From Candidatus Binatia bacterium (GTDB lineage Bacteria > Desulfobacterota > Binatia > HRBIN30), in contig JAOAHD010000010.1 of the NCBI GenBank assembly GCA_026415395.1, positions 155,276 through 219,275 on the forward strand: a DNA stretch of 64,000 bases, written 5' to 3'. The number at the start of each line of letters is the position of its first letter. Position 1 is the first letter of the stretch. Position numbers and translations under genes: made by a program. The notes beneath the pieces were generated by a model. It did not search any database. It was not told the DNA's origin and worked only from the letters and a program-made list of their open reading frames with translations. This document shows, piece after piece, positions 46,208 through 55,539 of the stretch.

Positions 46208-47754
46208 CGCAAGCTCCCTTGCTGCGCTACACAAACCGCTTCCTCCCCACAGGCGGCTGAAGCGGCTCTGACTCTTGACTCCACCCGTTCCAAGGTTACC
46301 CGCACCGCCGGCTCCATTCGCTCTAGCAACGGCTTAGGGTACAGGCCCATGAAAAAGAACAGCGCCACCAGAGGAACAAACATGGCAATCTCACGCGCGG
46401 ACAAGTCCGAGAGGGCCTTGTTCTTCGGGTTCGTCATTGGGCCAAACATCACTCGCTGAAACATCCACAACAGGTACACCGCCCCCAGCACCACACCAGT
46501 GGTTCCCAAAACGGCCGCCCAAGGGAAGCGACCAAATGCCCCCAACAGAATGAGGAACTCACCCACAAAGCCGTTCAACCCGGGCAGCCCCACGGAAGAC
46601 AACATCACCACCAAGAAAAGAGCGCCATAAATAGGTAGCCTCGCCCACAGCCCACCGAATTCCGCAATGAGCCGTGTGTGTCGGCGCTCGTAAATAACCC
46701 CCACCGCGAGAAAGAGGCCGCCCGTCGAGAGCCCATGATTCAGCATCTGGTACAGGCTACCTTGAACTCCCTGCAGATTCAGCGCAGCCATGCCTAGCAT
46801 GACGAAACCCAAGTGACTGACCGACGAATACGCCACCAAGCGCTTCAGGTCCGGCTGCACCATACACACAAGTGCCCCGTAGATAATTCCAATCACTGCC
46901 AAGGCAGCAATCACCGGCATCGCCTGCACGGCCACTTCTGGGAACAGTGGGATCGCGAAGCGAAGAAATCCGTAGGTACCCATTTTGAGTAAGATCGCGG
47001 CTAAAATAACCGACCCACCCGTTGGCGCTTCCGTATGCGCATCCGGAAGCCAGGTATGGAGTGGAAACATTGGAACCTTAATGGCAAACGCCAGGGCAAA
47101 CGCAGCGAACAACAACTTTTGCGCCTCGAGGGGAAGTTGCAGCTGTAGGAGATGTTCCCAGGCAAAACTGTATTGACCCACTTGCTGCTGATGAGCGATC
47201 GACAAGTAGATAATCGCGACCAGCATCAGCAAGCTTCCGGCCATTGTGTAGAGGACGAGCTTGATCGCCGCATAAATACGCCGTTCCCCTCCCCAAATGC
47301 CAATAAGGAAGTACATGGGGATGAGCATGAGTTCCCAGAAGACGTAAAACAGGAACAGGTCGGTTGCGACGAGCGCTCCCAACATGCCGGTTTCCATGAC
47401 CAGCAGGAGAATCAGGTATTCCTTCACGCGCTTGTGCACATCCCACGCCTGCAAAAATACGATTGGCATGAGAAAAGTGGTCAGCACCACCAAGAACAAG
47501 CTAATCCCGTCGACGCCTAACATGTAGTGAATCCCAAATGCGGGGATCCAAGCGGCCTGTTCCGTCCACTGAAGCTCACCACGCGCAGGATCGAACCCGA
47601 GCAACAAGCCGACGGCAAGCATCAGTGGGATCAACGAGAAAACCAAAGCACCCCGGCGCAAGGCCTGCACCTGCTCCTGCGGAACCCACAGCAGCATGAA
47701 GGCCGCAAGCAGCGGCGTAAACACAATCAACGATAACAACGGAAGTGTGTCCAT
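46204..47754 (-). CDS. nuoM: NADH-quinone oxidoreductase subunit M
   Basis: The start is ATG 47754 (516 residues, M-D-T-L-P-L-L-S-L); the longer frame runs into nuoL with an Arg-rich leader. The protein shows the antiporter-like fold with F-W-E-L-M-L-I-P-M-Y carrying the key Glu and K-V-P-M-F-P-L-H-T-W-L-P-D-A-H-T-E-A-P plus L-K-R-L-V-A-Y-S-S-V carrying key Lys residues. It pumps protons in complex I. It lies 17 bp after nuoL and overlaps nuoN by 4 bp. Confidence 0.97.
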   Translation of the reverse strand: MDTLPLLSLIVFTPLLAAFMLLWVPQEQVQALRRGALVFSLIPLMLAVGLLLGFDPARGELQWTEQAAWIPAFGIHYMLGVDGISLFLVVLTTFLMPIVFLQAWDVHKRVKEYLILLLVMETGMLGALVATDLFLFYVFWELMLIPMYFLIGIWGGERRIYAAIKLVLYTMAGSLLMLVAIIYLSIAHQQQVGQYSFAWEHLLQLQLPLEAQKLLFAAFALAFAIKVPMFPLHTWLPDAHTEAPTGGSVILAAILLKMGTYGFLRFAIPLFPEVAVQAMPVIAALAVIGIIYGALVCMVQPDLKRLVAYSSVSHLGFVMLGMAALNLQGVQGSLYQMLNHGLSTGGLFLAVGVIYERRHTRLIAEFGGLWARLPIYGALFLVVMLSSVGLPGLNGFVGEFLILLGAFGRFPWAAVLGTTGVVLGAVYLLWMFQRVMFGPMTNPKNKALSDLSAREIAMFVPLVALFFFMGLYPKPLLERMEPAVRVTLERVESRVRAASAACGEEAVCVAQQGSLR

Positions 47755-47771
47755 CGTGGTCTCGCGCGCCG

Positions 47772-49715
47772 TTAGCCCATACCGAGAAAATACCCGAGTA
47801 ACAGCAGCGTTCCGATCAAGAGCGAGAGAGCGTAGTGCTGCACATTTCCCGTTTGCCAACGCCGCAGCCAACGCCCCGTCGCTTCGGCTGCCTCCCCCGC
47901 ACCGTTGACCGCACCATCGACGACGGCGACATCGAATTGCCGCCACAAGATGTGGGCAAGCTGTACGACCGGACGTACAAAGAGCGCCTCGTAAATTTCG
48001 TCGACATAATATTTGTTCCAGAGGAGCCGGTACACAGACCGGAAGTTGGCAGCAAGCCGCTCTGGCAGGTGAGGAGCCCGCACGTAAAACTGATGGGACA
48101 GCACAATCCCAACCACCGCTGCACCGATAGAGGCACCCATTAACGCCAACTCCTCCCCCACGCTCGAGTGGTGGCTCGTGTGCGCCGCACTGCCGAGCAC
48201 CGGCGACAAGAAGGCACTAAATCGATCTCCCCAAGCGAGAAACTCCGGAAGACCAATGTACCCACTTGCAACCGACAGCACCGCCAGGACGATCAACGGA
48301 ATCGTCATCGTCGGTGGAGACTCGTGCAAATGTTCTCGCGTACGCGCATCGGCACGACACTCGCCCCAAAAGACCAAGAAGAAGAGGCGGAACATGTAAA
48401 AAGCCGTGAGCCCGGCACCCATCAGCGCCAACACCCACAACGCGGGCGCCGCCGCAAAGGCACGCGCAAGGATCATGTCCTTACTGAAAAATCCCGAAAG
48501 CCCCGGCAATCCCGCAATGGCGAGCGTTCCGACTAAGAAAGTCGCATAAGTCACCGGCATATAACGGCGCAGCCCACCCATGTTCCGAATGTCTTGCTCG
48601 CCGCCCATGCCGTGGATGACGCTTCCACTCCCCAAGAACAGTAACGCTTTGAAGAACGCATGGGTCACCAAGTGGAAAATCCCGGCGGAAAAGGCTCCCA
48701 CCCCAACGGCGAGGAACATGTATCCGAGCTGGCTAATCGTGGAGTAGGCTAGGACCTTCTTGATATCCGTCTGTACCAAACCGATCGTCGCCGCAAACAC
48801 CGCAGTTAGTGCGCCAATCACAGCCACGACCTCCATGGAAATCGGCGCGAGCTCGTACAACATGTGCAGTCTCGCAATCATGTATACGCCCGCCGTCACC
48901 ATGGTGGCCGCGTGAATCAGGGCACTGACCGGCGTCGGACCCGCCATCGCGTCCGGCAACCAAACATACAAGGGCAACTGCGCCGACTTCCCGGTGGCTC
49001 CGACAAACAACAAGAGAGTCACCGCCGTGACCACCGCTGGCGATAAGTGCGCAGCACGCTCCGCCAGTTGCGCAAACGAGAGTGCATGGGAGCCGGGACC
49101 CAAGTGCCAGAACAACAAGAAGATCCCGATCAAAAACGCAGCGTCACCCACGCGATTGACGATAAACGCCTTCTTTCCGGCGCTGGCATTCGCGTCGTTG
49201 TCGTACCAGAATCCAATGAGCAAGTAAGAGCACAGGCCCACACCTTCCCAACCAACGAACAGCAGCAAGAGGTTGTCGGCCATAACCAACAGAAGCATGG
49301 CCACGGTGAACAAGTTCAGGTACGCGAAATACCGCGCGTAACCGGGGTCCCCGTGCATGTAACCGACCGAATAAACGTGGATCAAGAAGCCCACTCCGGT
49401 GACGACGAGGATCATCACTGCAGTCAGCGCATCCACGCGCAACGCAAACGGGACCTGCAGCGCACCGACCGGTAGCCACGTCCACAAGACTTGCTCCAAA
49501 ACCAGTCCTGCCGGGCCAGACCAAATCCGGCCAAACGCCACGCAGGCGGCAAGAAACGCCAACCCGACAACAGTTGGGCCCACGACACTCACCGCTTTGT
49601 CGCCCAGACGGCGCCCAAAGAAGAGGTGAAACAGCACCCCGAGTGCCGGCAGTGCGGGGACCCACCACAGAAAGGTCACACTTTCCACGACAGCGCTCGC
49701 CGCAACCTCGTGCAT
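47772..49715 (-). CDS. nuoL: NADH-quinone oxidoreductase subunit L
   Basis: This 647-residue subunit is the largest membrane protein of complex I, with about 16 helices. The motif block G-W-E-G-V-G-L-C-S-Y-L-L-I-G-F-W-Y and A-K-S-A-Q-L-P-type segment (here G-K-S-A-Q-L-P-L-Y-V-W-L-P-D-A-M) are intact. The C-terminal part has the long lateral-helix region ending with two hydrophobic segments. It starts 4 bp after the nuoK stop. Confidence 0.97.
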   Translation of the reverse strand: MHEVAASAVVESVTFLWWVPALPALGVLFHLFFGRRLGDKAVSVVGPTVVGLAFLAACVAFGRIWSGPAGLVLEQVLWTWLPVGALQVPFALRVDALTAVMILVVTGVGFLIHVYSVGYMHGDPGYARYFAYLNLFTVAMLLLVMADNLLLLFVGWEGVGLCSYLLIGFWYDNDANASAGKKAFIVNRVGDAAFLIGIFLLFWHLGPGSHALSFAQLAERAAHLSPAVVTAVTLLLFVGATGKSAQLPLYVWLPDAMAGPTPVSALIHAATMVTAGVYMIARLHMLYELAPISMEVVAVIGALTAVFAATIGLVQTDIKKVLAYSTISQLGYMFLAVGVGAFSAGIFHLVTHAFFKALLFLGSGSVIHGMGGEQDIRNMGGLRRYMPVTYATFLVGTLAIAGLPGLSGFFSKDMILARAFAAAPALWVLALMGAGLTAFYMFRLFFLVFWGECRADARTREHLHESPPTMTIPLIVLAVLSVASGYIGLPEFLAWGDRFSAFLSPVLGSAAHTSHHSSVGEELALMGASIGAAVVGIVLSHQFYVRAPHLPERLAANFRSVYRLLWNKYYVDEIYEALFVRPVVQLAHILWRQFDVAVVDGAVNGAGEAAEATGRWLRRWQTGNVQHYALSLLIGTLLLLGYFLGMG

Positions 49716-49719
49716 CCTG

Positions 49720-50028
49720 TCACCACCGGAGCAAGTTGATCTCGTCGGCGTTCACGGTTTCCCGGTTGCGGAAAACCGCCAAGATGATCGCCAAACCCAC
49801 CGCTGCCTCGGCCGCTGCAACCGTCATGACAAAAAACACCATGACCTGCCCGTCCATCGCCTGCTGCTGCCGTGCAAACGCCACGAAAATGAGGTTCACG
49901 GCGTTGAGCATCAGTTCGATGGACATGAACATGATGATGAGGTTGCGGCGTACCAACACTCCCAGCGCCCCGATCGTAAAAAGGAGCGCAGCCAGTACGA
50001 TGTACCAAGACGCCGGAACAACCGTCAT
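49720..50028 (-). CDS. nuoK: NADH-quinone oxidoreductase subunit K
   Basis: This 102-residue protein has three helices. The two buried Glu residues of NuoK are visible in [11 protein letters not shown] and [10 protein letters not shown]. It belongs to the proton channel next to NuoL/N. The ATG overlaps the nuoJ stop by 4 bp. Confidence 0.97.
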   Translation of the reverse strand: MTVVPASWYIVLAALLFTIGALGVLVRRNLIIMFMSIELMLNAVNLIFVAFARQQQAMDGQVMVFFVMTVAAAEAAVGLAIILAVFRNRETVNADEINLLRW

Positions 50029-50534
50029 CGCTGGATTTTCCTCGCCAACACGACGGCACCCATCACCGCTACCAGCAGAAGTACGGACGTGACCTCGAAC
50101 GCCAGTGCGTGCCGGGTGAACAACCTTTCCGCCACTGCCTCAACAGAACCGAAGCTCACTGCCACGGCGCGCTCTACTCCGGGACCAGGCATGGCCGGGA
50201 GGCCCCGCAGCGCTACCGCCCCCATGAGCAGGACGAAGACTGTGGAGAATACCGCGGCGATGGTTTTCTGTCCCGGACGTGCCTGCTCGATCGGCTCATG
50301 CTGGAGATTGAGCAGCATGATCACGAACAAGAACAACACCATGATGGCCCCCGCATAAACGATCACCTGCAATGCGGCGATCATGCGGGCGTCGAGCAAG
50401 AAGAAAAATGCGGCCAAAAAGAACAAGGCCACAACCAACGACAAGGCTGAGCGCACAGGGCTTCGTGCCAAAACGACGCCCAAACTGAAGGCTACCAACG
50501 GAACCGCAAGTAAGAAAAAGACTAGCGGGCTCAC
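50025..50534 (-). CDS. nuoJ: NADH-quinone oxidoreductase subunit J
   Basis: This 169-residue subunit has five helices and the conserved [17 protein letters not shown] segment, including the pi-bulge helix 3. It is part of the membrane arm. It begins 4 bp after nuoH and overlaps nuoK. No nuoI lies between nuoH and nuoJ, where many operons have it. Confidence 0.96.
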   Translation of the reverse strand: MSPLVFFLLAVPLVAFSLGVVLARSPVRSALSLVVALFFLAAFFFLLDARMIAALQVIVYAGAIMVLFLFVIMLLNLQHEPIEQARPGQKTIAAVFSTVFVLLMGAVALRGLPAMPGPGVERAVAVSFGSVEAVAERLFTRHALAFEVTSVLLLVAVMGAVVLARKIQR

Positions 50535-50538
50535 AGCA

Positions 50539-51630
50539 TCACCCCCGCACCCAAAGCAGCACCAAGGCCGTCACCACAAGGTTGAGAAGCCCCACCGGGA
50601 GCATGACTTTCCAACCGAACCACATGAGCTGGTCGTAGCGGAGTCGCGGCATTGTCCATCGGACCAACACTTGAAGCGCGCAAAAGACGAACACTTTGAC
50701 CATGTAAGCCCCAACCTGCAGGAGCACGACCAACAGATGAGGCAACTCAATCGTCACTCCCCCTGGGAACAGGAAGCCTTCGGTAGACAAGAACGGGACC
50801 TGCCATCCGCCAAAGAAAAAGGTGGTCACCACGGCGGAGACCACGGCAATCTCCACAAAGTCAGTCATAAAAAACATCAGGTATTTGATGCCCGAATATT
50901 CCGTAAAATAGCCGCTGACAATTTCCGACTCGCCCTCCGGTAAATCGAAGGGAGCTCGCTTCGTCTCGGCAATGCCGGCAATGAGCAACAACAGGAAGGC
51001 CACCGGCTGATACAAAATTCCCCAAGCCGGCAGCCACCCGCCAATCATGTGCCCCTGGCTGCGTACAATCTCCTGGAAGTCCAACGACCCGAAGGTGAGC
51101 ACTACGGCCACCACAGCTAGGCCCATCGCCAGCTCGTAAGAAATCATTTGCGCCGAGCCGCGAATCCCACCAAGCAAAGACAGGCGATTGTTCGATGCCC
51201 ACCCACCGAGAACCACGCCGTACACGCCCAGCGAGGTCATCGCCAGCAAGAACAACACGCCGACATCCACCTCCACCGCTTGCAGGTTCACCACCAGCTC
51301 CCCGACGTGGAGCCGATCACCAAACGGCACAACGGCAAAAGCGACAATCGCCGGAAACAAGCTGACACAGGGTGCAAGCGTGTGCAGTAAGCGGTCCACA
51401 CCCCGCGGGATCACATCCTCCTTGGTCAGGAACTTGATCGGGTCAGCAAGCAAGGTGTTCACCAAGCCAGCCCCAGCAAAACCAAAAATCGCTGCTCGGT
51501 TGGCCCCGATCCGATCTTGAATCAGAGCACTACCCTTGCGCTCCACCCAGCCGAGAATACCGGCAAGATTCAGGACCATCCCGATAACCACCAGCGCTTT
51601 GATGGCCGACACCAACACCACGACCAACAC
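50539..51630 (-). CDS. nuoH: NADH-quinone oxidoreductase subunit H
   Basis: This 363-residue subunit starts at GTG. It has the early E-R-K-G-S-A-L-I-Q-D-R-I-G-A-N-R loop, the F-D-L-P-E-G-E-S-E-I-V-S-G-Y motif and late R-W-T-M-P-R-L-R-Y-D-Q-L-M, which form the quinone chamber with NuoB and NuoD. It is followed directly by nuoJ, without nuoI. It lies 80 bp after nuoA. Confidence 0.97.
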   Translation of the reverse strand: MLVVVLVSAIKALVVIGMVLNLAGILGWVERKGSALIQDRIGANRAAIFGFAGAGLVNTLLADPIKFLTKEDVIPRGVDRLLHTLAPCVSLFPAIVAFAVVPFGDRLHVGELVVNLQAVEVDVGVLFLLAMTSLGVYGVVLGGWASNNRLSLLGGIRGSAQMISYELAMGLAVVAVVLTFGSLDFQEIVRSQGHMIGGWLPAWGILYQPVAFLLLLIAGIAETKRAPFDLPEGESEIVSGYFTEYSGIKYLMFFMTDFVEIAVVSAVVTTFFFGGWQVPFLSTEGFLFPGGVTIELPHLLVVLLQVGAYMVKVFVFCALQVLVRWTMPRLRYDQLMWFGWKVMLPVGLLNLVVTALVLLWVRG

Positions 51631-51710
51631 GACCCACCCCTACTCGACGACACTCCTGCGGGACGCAACCCGTTCCTGCCAGCCGGCGCCTGCAAGCAAC
51701 TGGCGACCCC

Positions 51711-52064
51711 TCAATCCCACTCCAGCGCTCCCTTTTGCCAGACGTAAAGCAACCCGACGCCGAGCACCAGTAAAAACACCATCATTTCCGCAAAACCGAA
51801 CCATCCCAGCCGATCGAAAAGGACCGCCCACGGATACAGAAACACCACCTCGACATCGAAGACGATGAAGATGATGGCGGTCATGTAGAACTTCACCGGA
51901 AAGCGCCCCCATGCGCTGCCACTCGGTGGGTTTCCACACTCGAACGCTTCCCCTTTGGCCGGCGCCTCGGTGCGAGGGCCCAGGAGGCGACCGAGACTCA
52001 CCATGATCGCCACCAGTCCGCCGACAAGAACAAACGTCACGAGCACCGAAATGGACTGCTCCAT
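51711..52064 (-). CDS. nuoA: NADH-quinone oxidoreductase subunit A
   Basis: The start is ATG 52064 (117 residues, M-E-Q-S-I-S-V-L), in keeping with the family; the longer frame adds 28 residues of no known match. Three helices and the loop F-E-C-G-N-P-P with F-P-V-K-F-Y-M-T-A-I-I-F-I-V-F-D-V-E are diagnostic. NuoA is the first gene of this membrane-arm set; nuoB, C and D, which normally follow it, are missing. Confidence 0.96.
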   Translation of the reverse strand: MEQSISVLVTFVLVGGLVAIMVSLGRLLGPRTEAPAKGEAFECGNPPSGSAWGRFPVKFYMTAIIFIVFDVEVVFLYPWAVLFDRLGWFGFAEMMVFLLVLGVGLLYVWQKGALEWD

Positions 52065-52565
52065 CTCTCTATACCACCTAGCCTTTGCCCGAGTGCAGAG
52101 GTTCCCCGTTGTTGGGGGACCCACCCAGGCCAGTGCGCGCGCAAGCACTAGGGAAAGCCCCGCTTTCAGTCAAGCCAAGGCGAATTTCTCGCCCGGAAGA
52201 AAAAACTTACCGCGCTCAGCAACGTTACTAATCGAGCCGCGAACGTACCCGCGCCCAGCAAGCGAACGCCCTCGGCCTCACCACTCAAAACGCCCAGTTG
52301 TGCCACCAACGCCTAGGCCAAAGGATCCGATTGAAAGAATTCTTTGCCACCGCCACCACCGAACAAATTTTGCAGATGGGGCTGGCAGCTTCGCGACCTC
52401 CTACGCACACCGCGAGAGACTTGCGCCGTAAGCGCAGCCGAACGAACCAACAGCTTGCGTTTTCTCAGAAAGCTGCAAACATTCTCGGCGTCTCACACTT
52501 GACGGGAAAAACGGTGAATCTATCGAACAGCAGAAGCGTCGGACGCCGGCGCGGAGGTTAGGGTT
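52065..52565. promoter_or_regulatory. Divergent region between nuoA and htpX
   Basis: This 501-bp gap must hold the promoter of the nuo run on the minus strand and of htpX on the plus strand. A weak candidate for htpX is TTGACG (52499-52504) with TATCGA 16 bp later. A plus-strand open frame at 52298-52561 is basic and lacks a good ribosome-binding site, so I do not call it a gene. No RNA gene is visible. Confidence 0.35.
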
Positions 52566-53420
52566 ATGGCAAACTCGATCAAAACAACGCTTCTCTTGGG
52601 CCTACTCACGGGATTGATCCTCTGGTTCGGGCAGTTGTTTGGCGGATCTCATGGAATGGTTGTGGCCTTCCTGTTTGCCGTACTGATGAACTTCGGCAGC
52701 TACTGGTTCTCGGACAAAATCGTGTTGGCCATGTACCGTGCTCGCCCAGTCTCGGAGGCCGAGGCACCTGAACTATACCGGATGGTGCACAACTTGGCCA
52801 TGAAGGCCGGCATCCCCATGCCGCGCGTTTACATCATCCCGTCGGAGGCGGCCAACGCCTTTGCCACTGGCCGCAACCCCAGCCACGCGGCAGTAGCCGT
52901 AACCGAAGGAATTTTGCGCATCATGAACATGGAGGAGCTGGAAGGGGTTCTTGCCCATGAGTTGAGCCACGTCAAAAACCGGGACATTTTGATTAGCTCC
53001 ATCGCCGCCACCCTGGCCGGTGCGCTCATGCTGATGGCGGACATGTTGCGCTGGGGAGCCATGCTCGGCGCTGCATCGCGCGAGCGCGATGACCATGCCG
53101 GCGGCGTGGTTGGCTTGATTGCCCTGTCCATTGTCGCTCCCCTGGCCGCCATGCTGATTCAACTTGCGATCTCGCGAGCGCGGGAGTTCGAAGCCGACGC
53201 CAGTGCGGCACGGATTCTGGGCACTGGCGAGCCACTGGCGCGGGCACTCGAAAAATTAGAATTCGCCGCCCAGCGCTACCCATTGCCGGCCTCGGCACAA
53301 ACGGCGCACTTATTTATCGTGAATCCGCTCCGCGGCGACGTCTTCGCTCGACTATTCAGCACGCACCCGCCAGTGGAAGAACGCATTCGCCGCTTGCGCT
53401 CGATGGAATGGCTGCGCTGA
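52566..53420 (+). CDS. htpX: Zinc metalloprotease HtpX
   Basis: This 284-residue inner-membrane protease has two N-terminal helices (about 5-20 and 30-50), the M48 active site H131-E-L-S-H135, two more helices (about 145-200), and the third zinc ligand in R-A-R-E-F-E-A-D. It degrades damaged membrane proteins from the cytoplasmic side. A GGAGG site lies upstream of the ATG. It is followed by a DUF1844 gene and htrA, which suggests an envelope-stress group. Confidence 0.96.
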   Translation: MANSIKTTLLLGLLTGLILWFGQLFGGSHGMVVAFLFAVLMNFGSYWFSDKIVLAMYRARPVSEAEAPELYRMVHNLAMKAGIPMPRVYIIPSEAANAFATGRNPSHAAVAVTEGILRIMNMEELEGVLAHELSHVKNRDILISSIAATLAGALMLMADMLRWGAMLGAASRERDDHAGGVVGLIALSIVAPLAAMLIQLAISRAREFEADASAARILGTGEPLARALEKLEFAAQRYPLPASAQTAHLFIVNPLRGDVFARLFSTHPPVEERIRRLRSMEWLR

Positions 53421-53456
53421 GGATCGGGTATCCGCACGCGCGTTGTGCTGACGACG

Positions 53457-53897
53457 ATGGAGAGCGAGAAAGAAGGGCAAACCGAACGTAGCTTTAAAGT
53501 GGAAGATCGGCGGCGCTTCACAGCCACCGGTGATCCTCGTCCGGAAGCAGAAGGGACGCAACCTTATCAAGCTTCAGGCCAAGCTTCGGAAGAAGCGCGG
53601 TCGGTGGGAACCGCAGAGGCAGCGTTTCGGATGGAGGCGCCACCGCCCCCACCCTCAATCACCTTTGCCACGTTTATTCTGAGCCTGAGTACACAAGCTC
53701 TCGCCCACCTTGGCGAGATTCCGGACCCGGTGACGCGTGAGGTAAAAGCCGACCTGGCTGCGGCAAGCCAGATGATCGACATCCTCGCGATGCTAGAGCA
53801 GAAAACCCGCGGCAATCTCGACCAGCACGAGGCACAACTCCTGCGCGGCATTTTGTACGACTTGCGTTTGCGGTACGTCGAGAAAGCCAAAGCTTAG
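53457..53897 (+). CDS. DUF1844 domain protein
   Basis: This 146-residue protein has a charged, poorly structured N-terminal half (about 1-60) and a C-terminal DUF1844 domain: S-I-T-F-A-T-F-I-L-S-L-S-T-Q-A-L-A-H-L-G, then A-A-S-Q-M-I-D-I-L-A-M-L-E-Q-K-T and R-G-I-L-Y-D-L-R-L-R-Y. Function unknown for the family; it is common in Deltaproteobacteria-like genomes and Acidobacteria. It lies 36 bp after htpX on the same strand. An ATG 12 bp upstream is an alternative start. Confidence 0.85.
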   Translation: MESEKEGQTERSFKVEDRRRFTATGDPRPEAEGTQPYQASGQASEEARSVGTAEAAFRMEAPPPPPSITFATFILSLSTQALAHLGEIPDPVTREVKADLAAASQMIDILAMLEQKTRGNLDQHEAQLLRGILYDLRLRYVEKAKA

Positions 53898-53983
53898 TCG
53901 GCGTAGGAGCGTCGGCGAGTTGAGGCGCACACGCGTCGCGAGGGTTGGGACAACAAGCTAACGGATGAGGAGGCTCATGAGCC

Positions 53984-55486
53984 ATGGTTCGTTTTGACCG
54001 CCTAAAGGCGGGCGCTTTTTTGTTCAGTTTACTTCTCTTCTCCCTCAGCGCTGTCAGAACGGGAGCTATTAGCTTCTGGGGAGAGAGCGCCACCCCGACC
54101 CCGACGGCGCCTGGGGAACAAGTCCCGCAAGTGATCGCCCCGACAACCAATGCAACGCCGTGTGTTCCCGATTTTTCTGAACTTGCCGAGCGACTGAGTC
54201 CGGCGGTGGTGAATATTTCCACCACATCCACGGCCCCTACTGAGGGACGAAGCCAGATCTTCCCCGGTCCGTTCGGCCGCGGTCCGGAAGAGTTTTTTGA
54301 GCCATTTGAAAGGTTTTTCGGTCCCCCACGCCAATTCCGCCAACGGAGCTTAGGGTCAGGCTTCATCATCAATCATGAGGGCTTCATTCTTACGAACAAC
54401 CATGTCGTGGAAAACGCAGACCAAATCATGGTCCGGCTGTCGAACGAGCAAGAGTACAAGGCGCGGCTGATCGGGCGTGATCCCAAGACCGACATTGCGG
54501 TGATCAAAATCGACAACGTTCCCAACCTTACCGTCGTGACGATGGGCAATTCGGATGAGCTCAAGGTGGGTGAGTGGGTGTTAGCCATCGGCAACCCCTT
54601 TGGCTTAGATCACACCGTCACTGCCGGGATCGTTTCAGCAAAAGGCCGTTACCTCGGCCAAGGGAGTTACGATCAGTTCATTCAAACTGACGCCGCAATC
54701 AACCCAGGCAATTCCGGCGGCCCACTGATCAACACTCGCGGGGAAGTCGTCGGGATCAACACGGCGATTTTTTCCCGCAGCGGCGGGAATATCGGTATTG
54801 GCTTTGCCATCCCAATTAACCTGGCCAAAGAACTCCTGCCAGAGCTAGAAGCCAAGGGCAAAGTCACCCGCGGTTGGCTCGGTGTCCTCATCCAAAGGGT
54901 GACACCGGATATTGCGGATTCCCTCGGTTTGGCGAAACCGGAAGGTGCCTTGGTAGCCGACGTCGTTCAAGACAGCCCAGCGGCAGAGGCAGGGATCAAG
55001 GTTGGCGACGTTATCGTCGAGTTTGATGGGCATACGATCAAGGAGTCCAACGAGCTTCCCTTGCTCGTAGCCCGCACGCCGGTCGGGAAAACAGCCAAAG
55101 TCAAGGTGCTGCGCGACGGGAAGCCAGTGGTCGTCGAAGTCAAAATCGGCGAGCTGAAAGAAGAAGAGCCGGCCGGCGAACCCTCAGGGGGGAGCGAGCA
55201 AGAGTTAGGTATAACGGTGCAGCCACTGACGCCGGAGATTGCGGAATCGCTCGGGTTGAGCCGCGATCTCAAAGGTATGGTGGTTGCCCGTGTGGAGCCA
55301 GGGAGCCCAGCAGATGAGGCCGGTTTGCGGCGAGGAGATGTGATCCTCGAAGTCAACCGCGAACCAGTGAAGGACCTCTCCTCCTACCGGAAGGCGCTGA
55401 AATTAGCTGCGAACAAGAAAACCGTACTGCTTTTGGTGCGTCGCGGCGAGAATACGATTTTCATCGCCATCAAGAGAGAAACCTAA
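53984..55486 (+). CDS. Do/HtrA family periplasmic serine protease with two PDZ domains
   Basis: This 500-residue protein has a signal peptide (about 5-29), then a Thr/Pro-rich stretch, and the trypsin-like domain with the triad H140 (T-N-N-H-V-V), D170 (K-T-D-I-A-V-I) and S244 (N-P-G-N-S-G-G-P-L). Two PDZ domains follow (about 280-385 and 400-495). It degrades or refolds misfolded envelope proteins. AGGAGG lies 12 nt before the ATG; a nearer ATG is out of frame. A short CCGCC/GGCGG stem with T6 overlaps codons 5-12. Confidence 0.95.
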   Translation: MVRFDRLKAGAFLFSLLLFSLSAVRTGAISFWGESATPTPTAPGEQVPQVIAPTTNATPCVPDFSELAERLSPAVVNISTTSTAPTEGRSQIFPGPFGRGPEEFFEPFERFFGPPRQFRQRSLGSGFIINHEGFILTNNHVVENADQIMVRLSNEQEYKARLIGRDPKTDIAVIKIDNVPNLTVVTMGNSDELKVGEWVLAIGNPFGLDHTVTAGIVSAKGRYLGQGSYDQFIQTDAAINPGNSGGPLINTRGEVVGINTAIFSRSGGNIGIGFAIPINLAKELLPELEAKGKVTRGWLGVLIQRVTPDIADSLGLAKPEGALVADVVQDSPAAEAGIKVGDVIVEFDGHTIKESNELPLLVARTPVGKTAKVKVLRDGKPVVVEVKIGELKEEEPAGEPSGGSEQELGITVQPLTPEIAESLGLSRDLKGMVVARVEPGSPADEAGLRRGDVILEVNREPVKDLSSYRKALKLAANKKTVLLLVRRGENTIFIAIKRET

Positions 55487-55497
55487 CCCAACGCACG

Positions 55498-55531
55498 ACC
55501 TGGTTCCTGCTCATCAGGGCAGGAACCAGGT
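55498..55531 (+). promoter_or_regulatory. Hairpin between htrA and PBP1b-type gene, covering the likely RBS
   Basis: ACCTGGTTCCTGC (55498-55510) pairs perfectly with 55519-55531, a 13-bp stem and 8-nt loop. The right arm ends 8 nt before the ATG at 55540 and contains the best Shine-Dalgarno candidates (AGGAA, AGGT). There is no T-tract. It could end htrA transcripts or hide the ribosome-binding site of the PBP gene. Confidence 0.55.
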
Positions 55532-55539
55532 AACAGCTC

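Noticed and set aside
52298..52561. 87-residue plus-strand open frame before htpX
   Set aside because: It is basic, of low similarity to any domain I know, lacks a ribosome-binding site, and sits in a divergent promoter region.
53998..54021. Terminator-like CCGCC/GGCGG stem with six T at the 5' end of htrA
   Set aside because: The stem is only 5 bp and separated from the T-run by GCGC. It lies within codons of the signal peptide, where such runs arise by chance.
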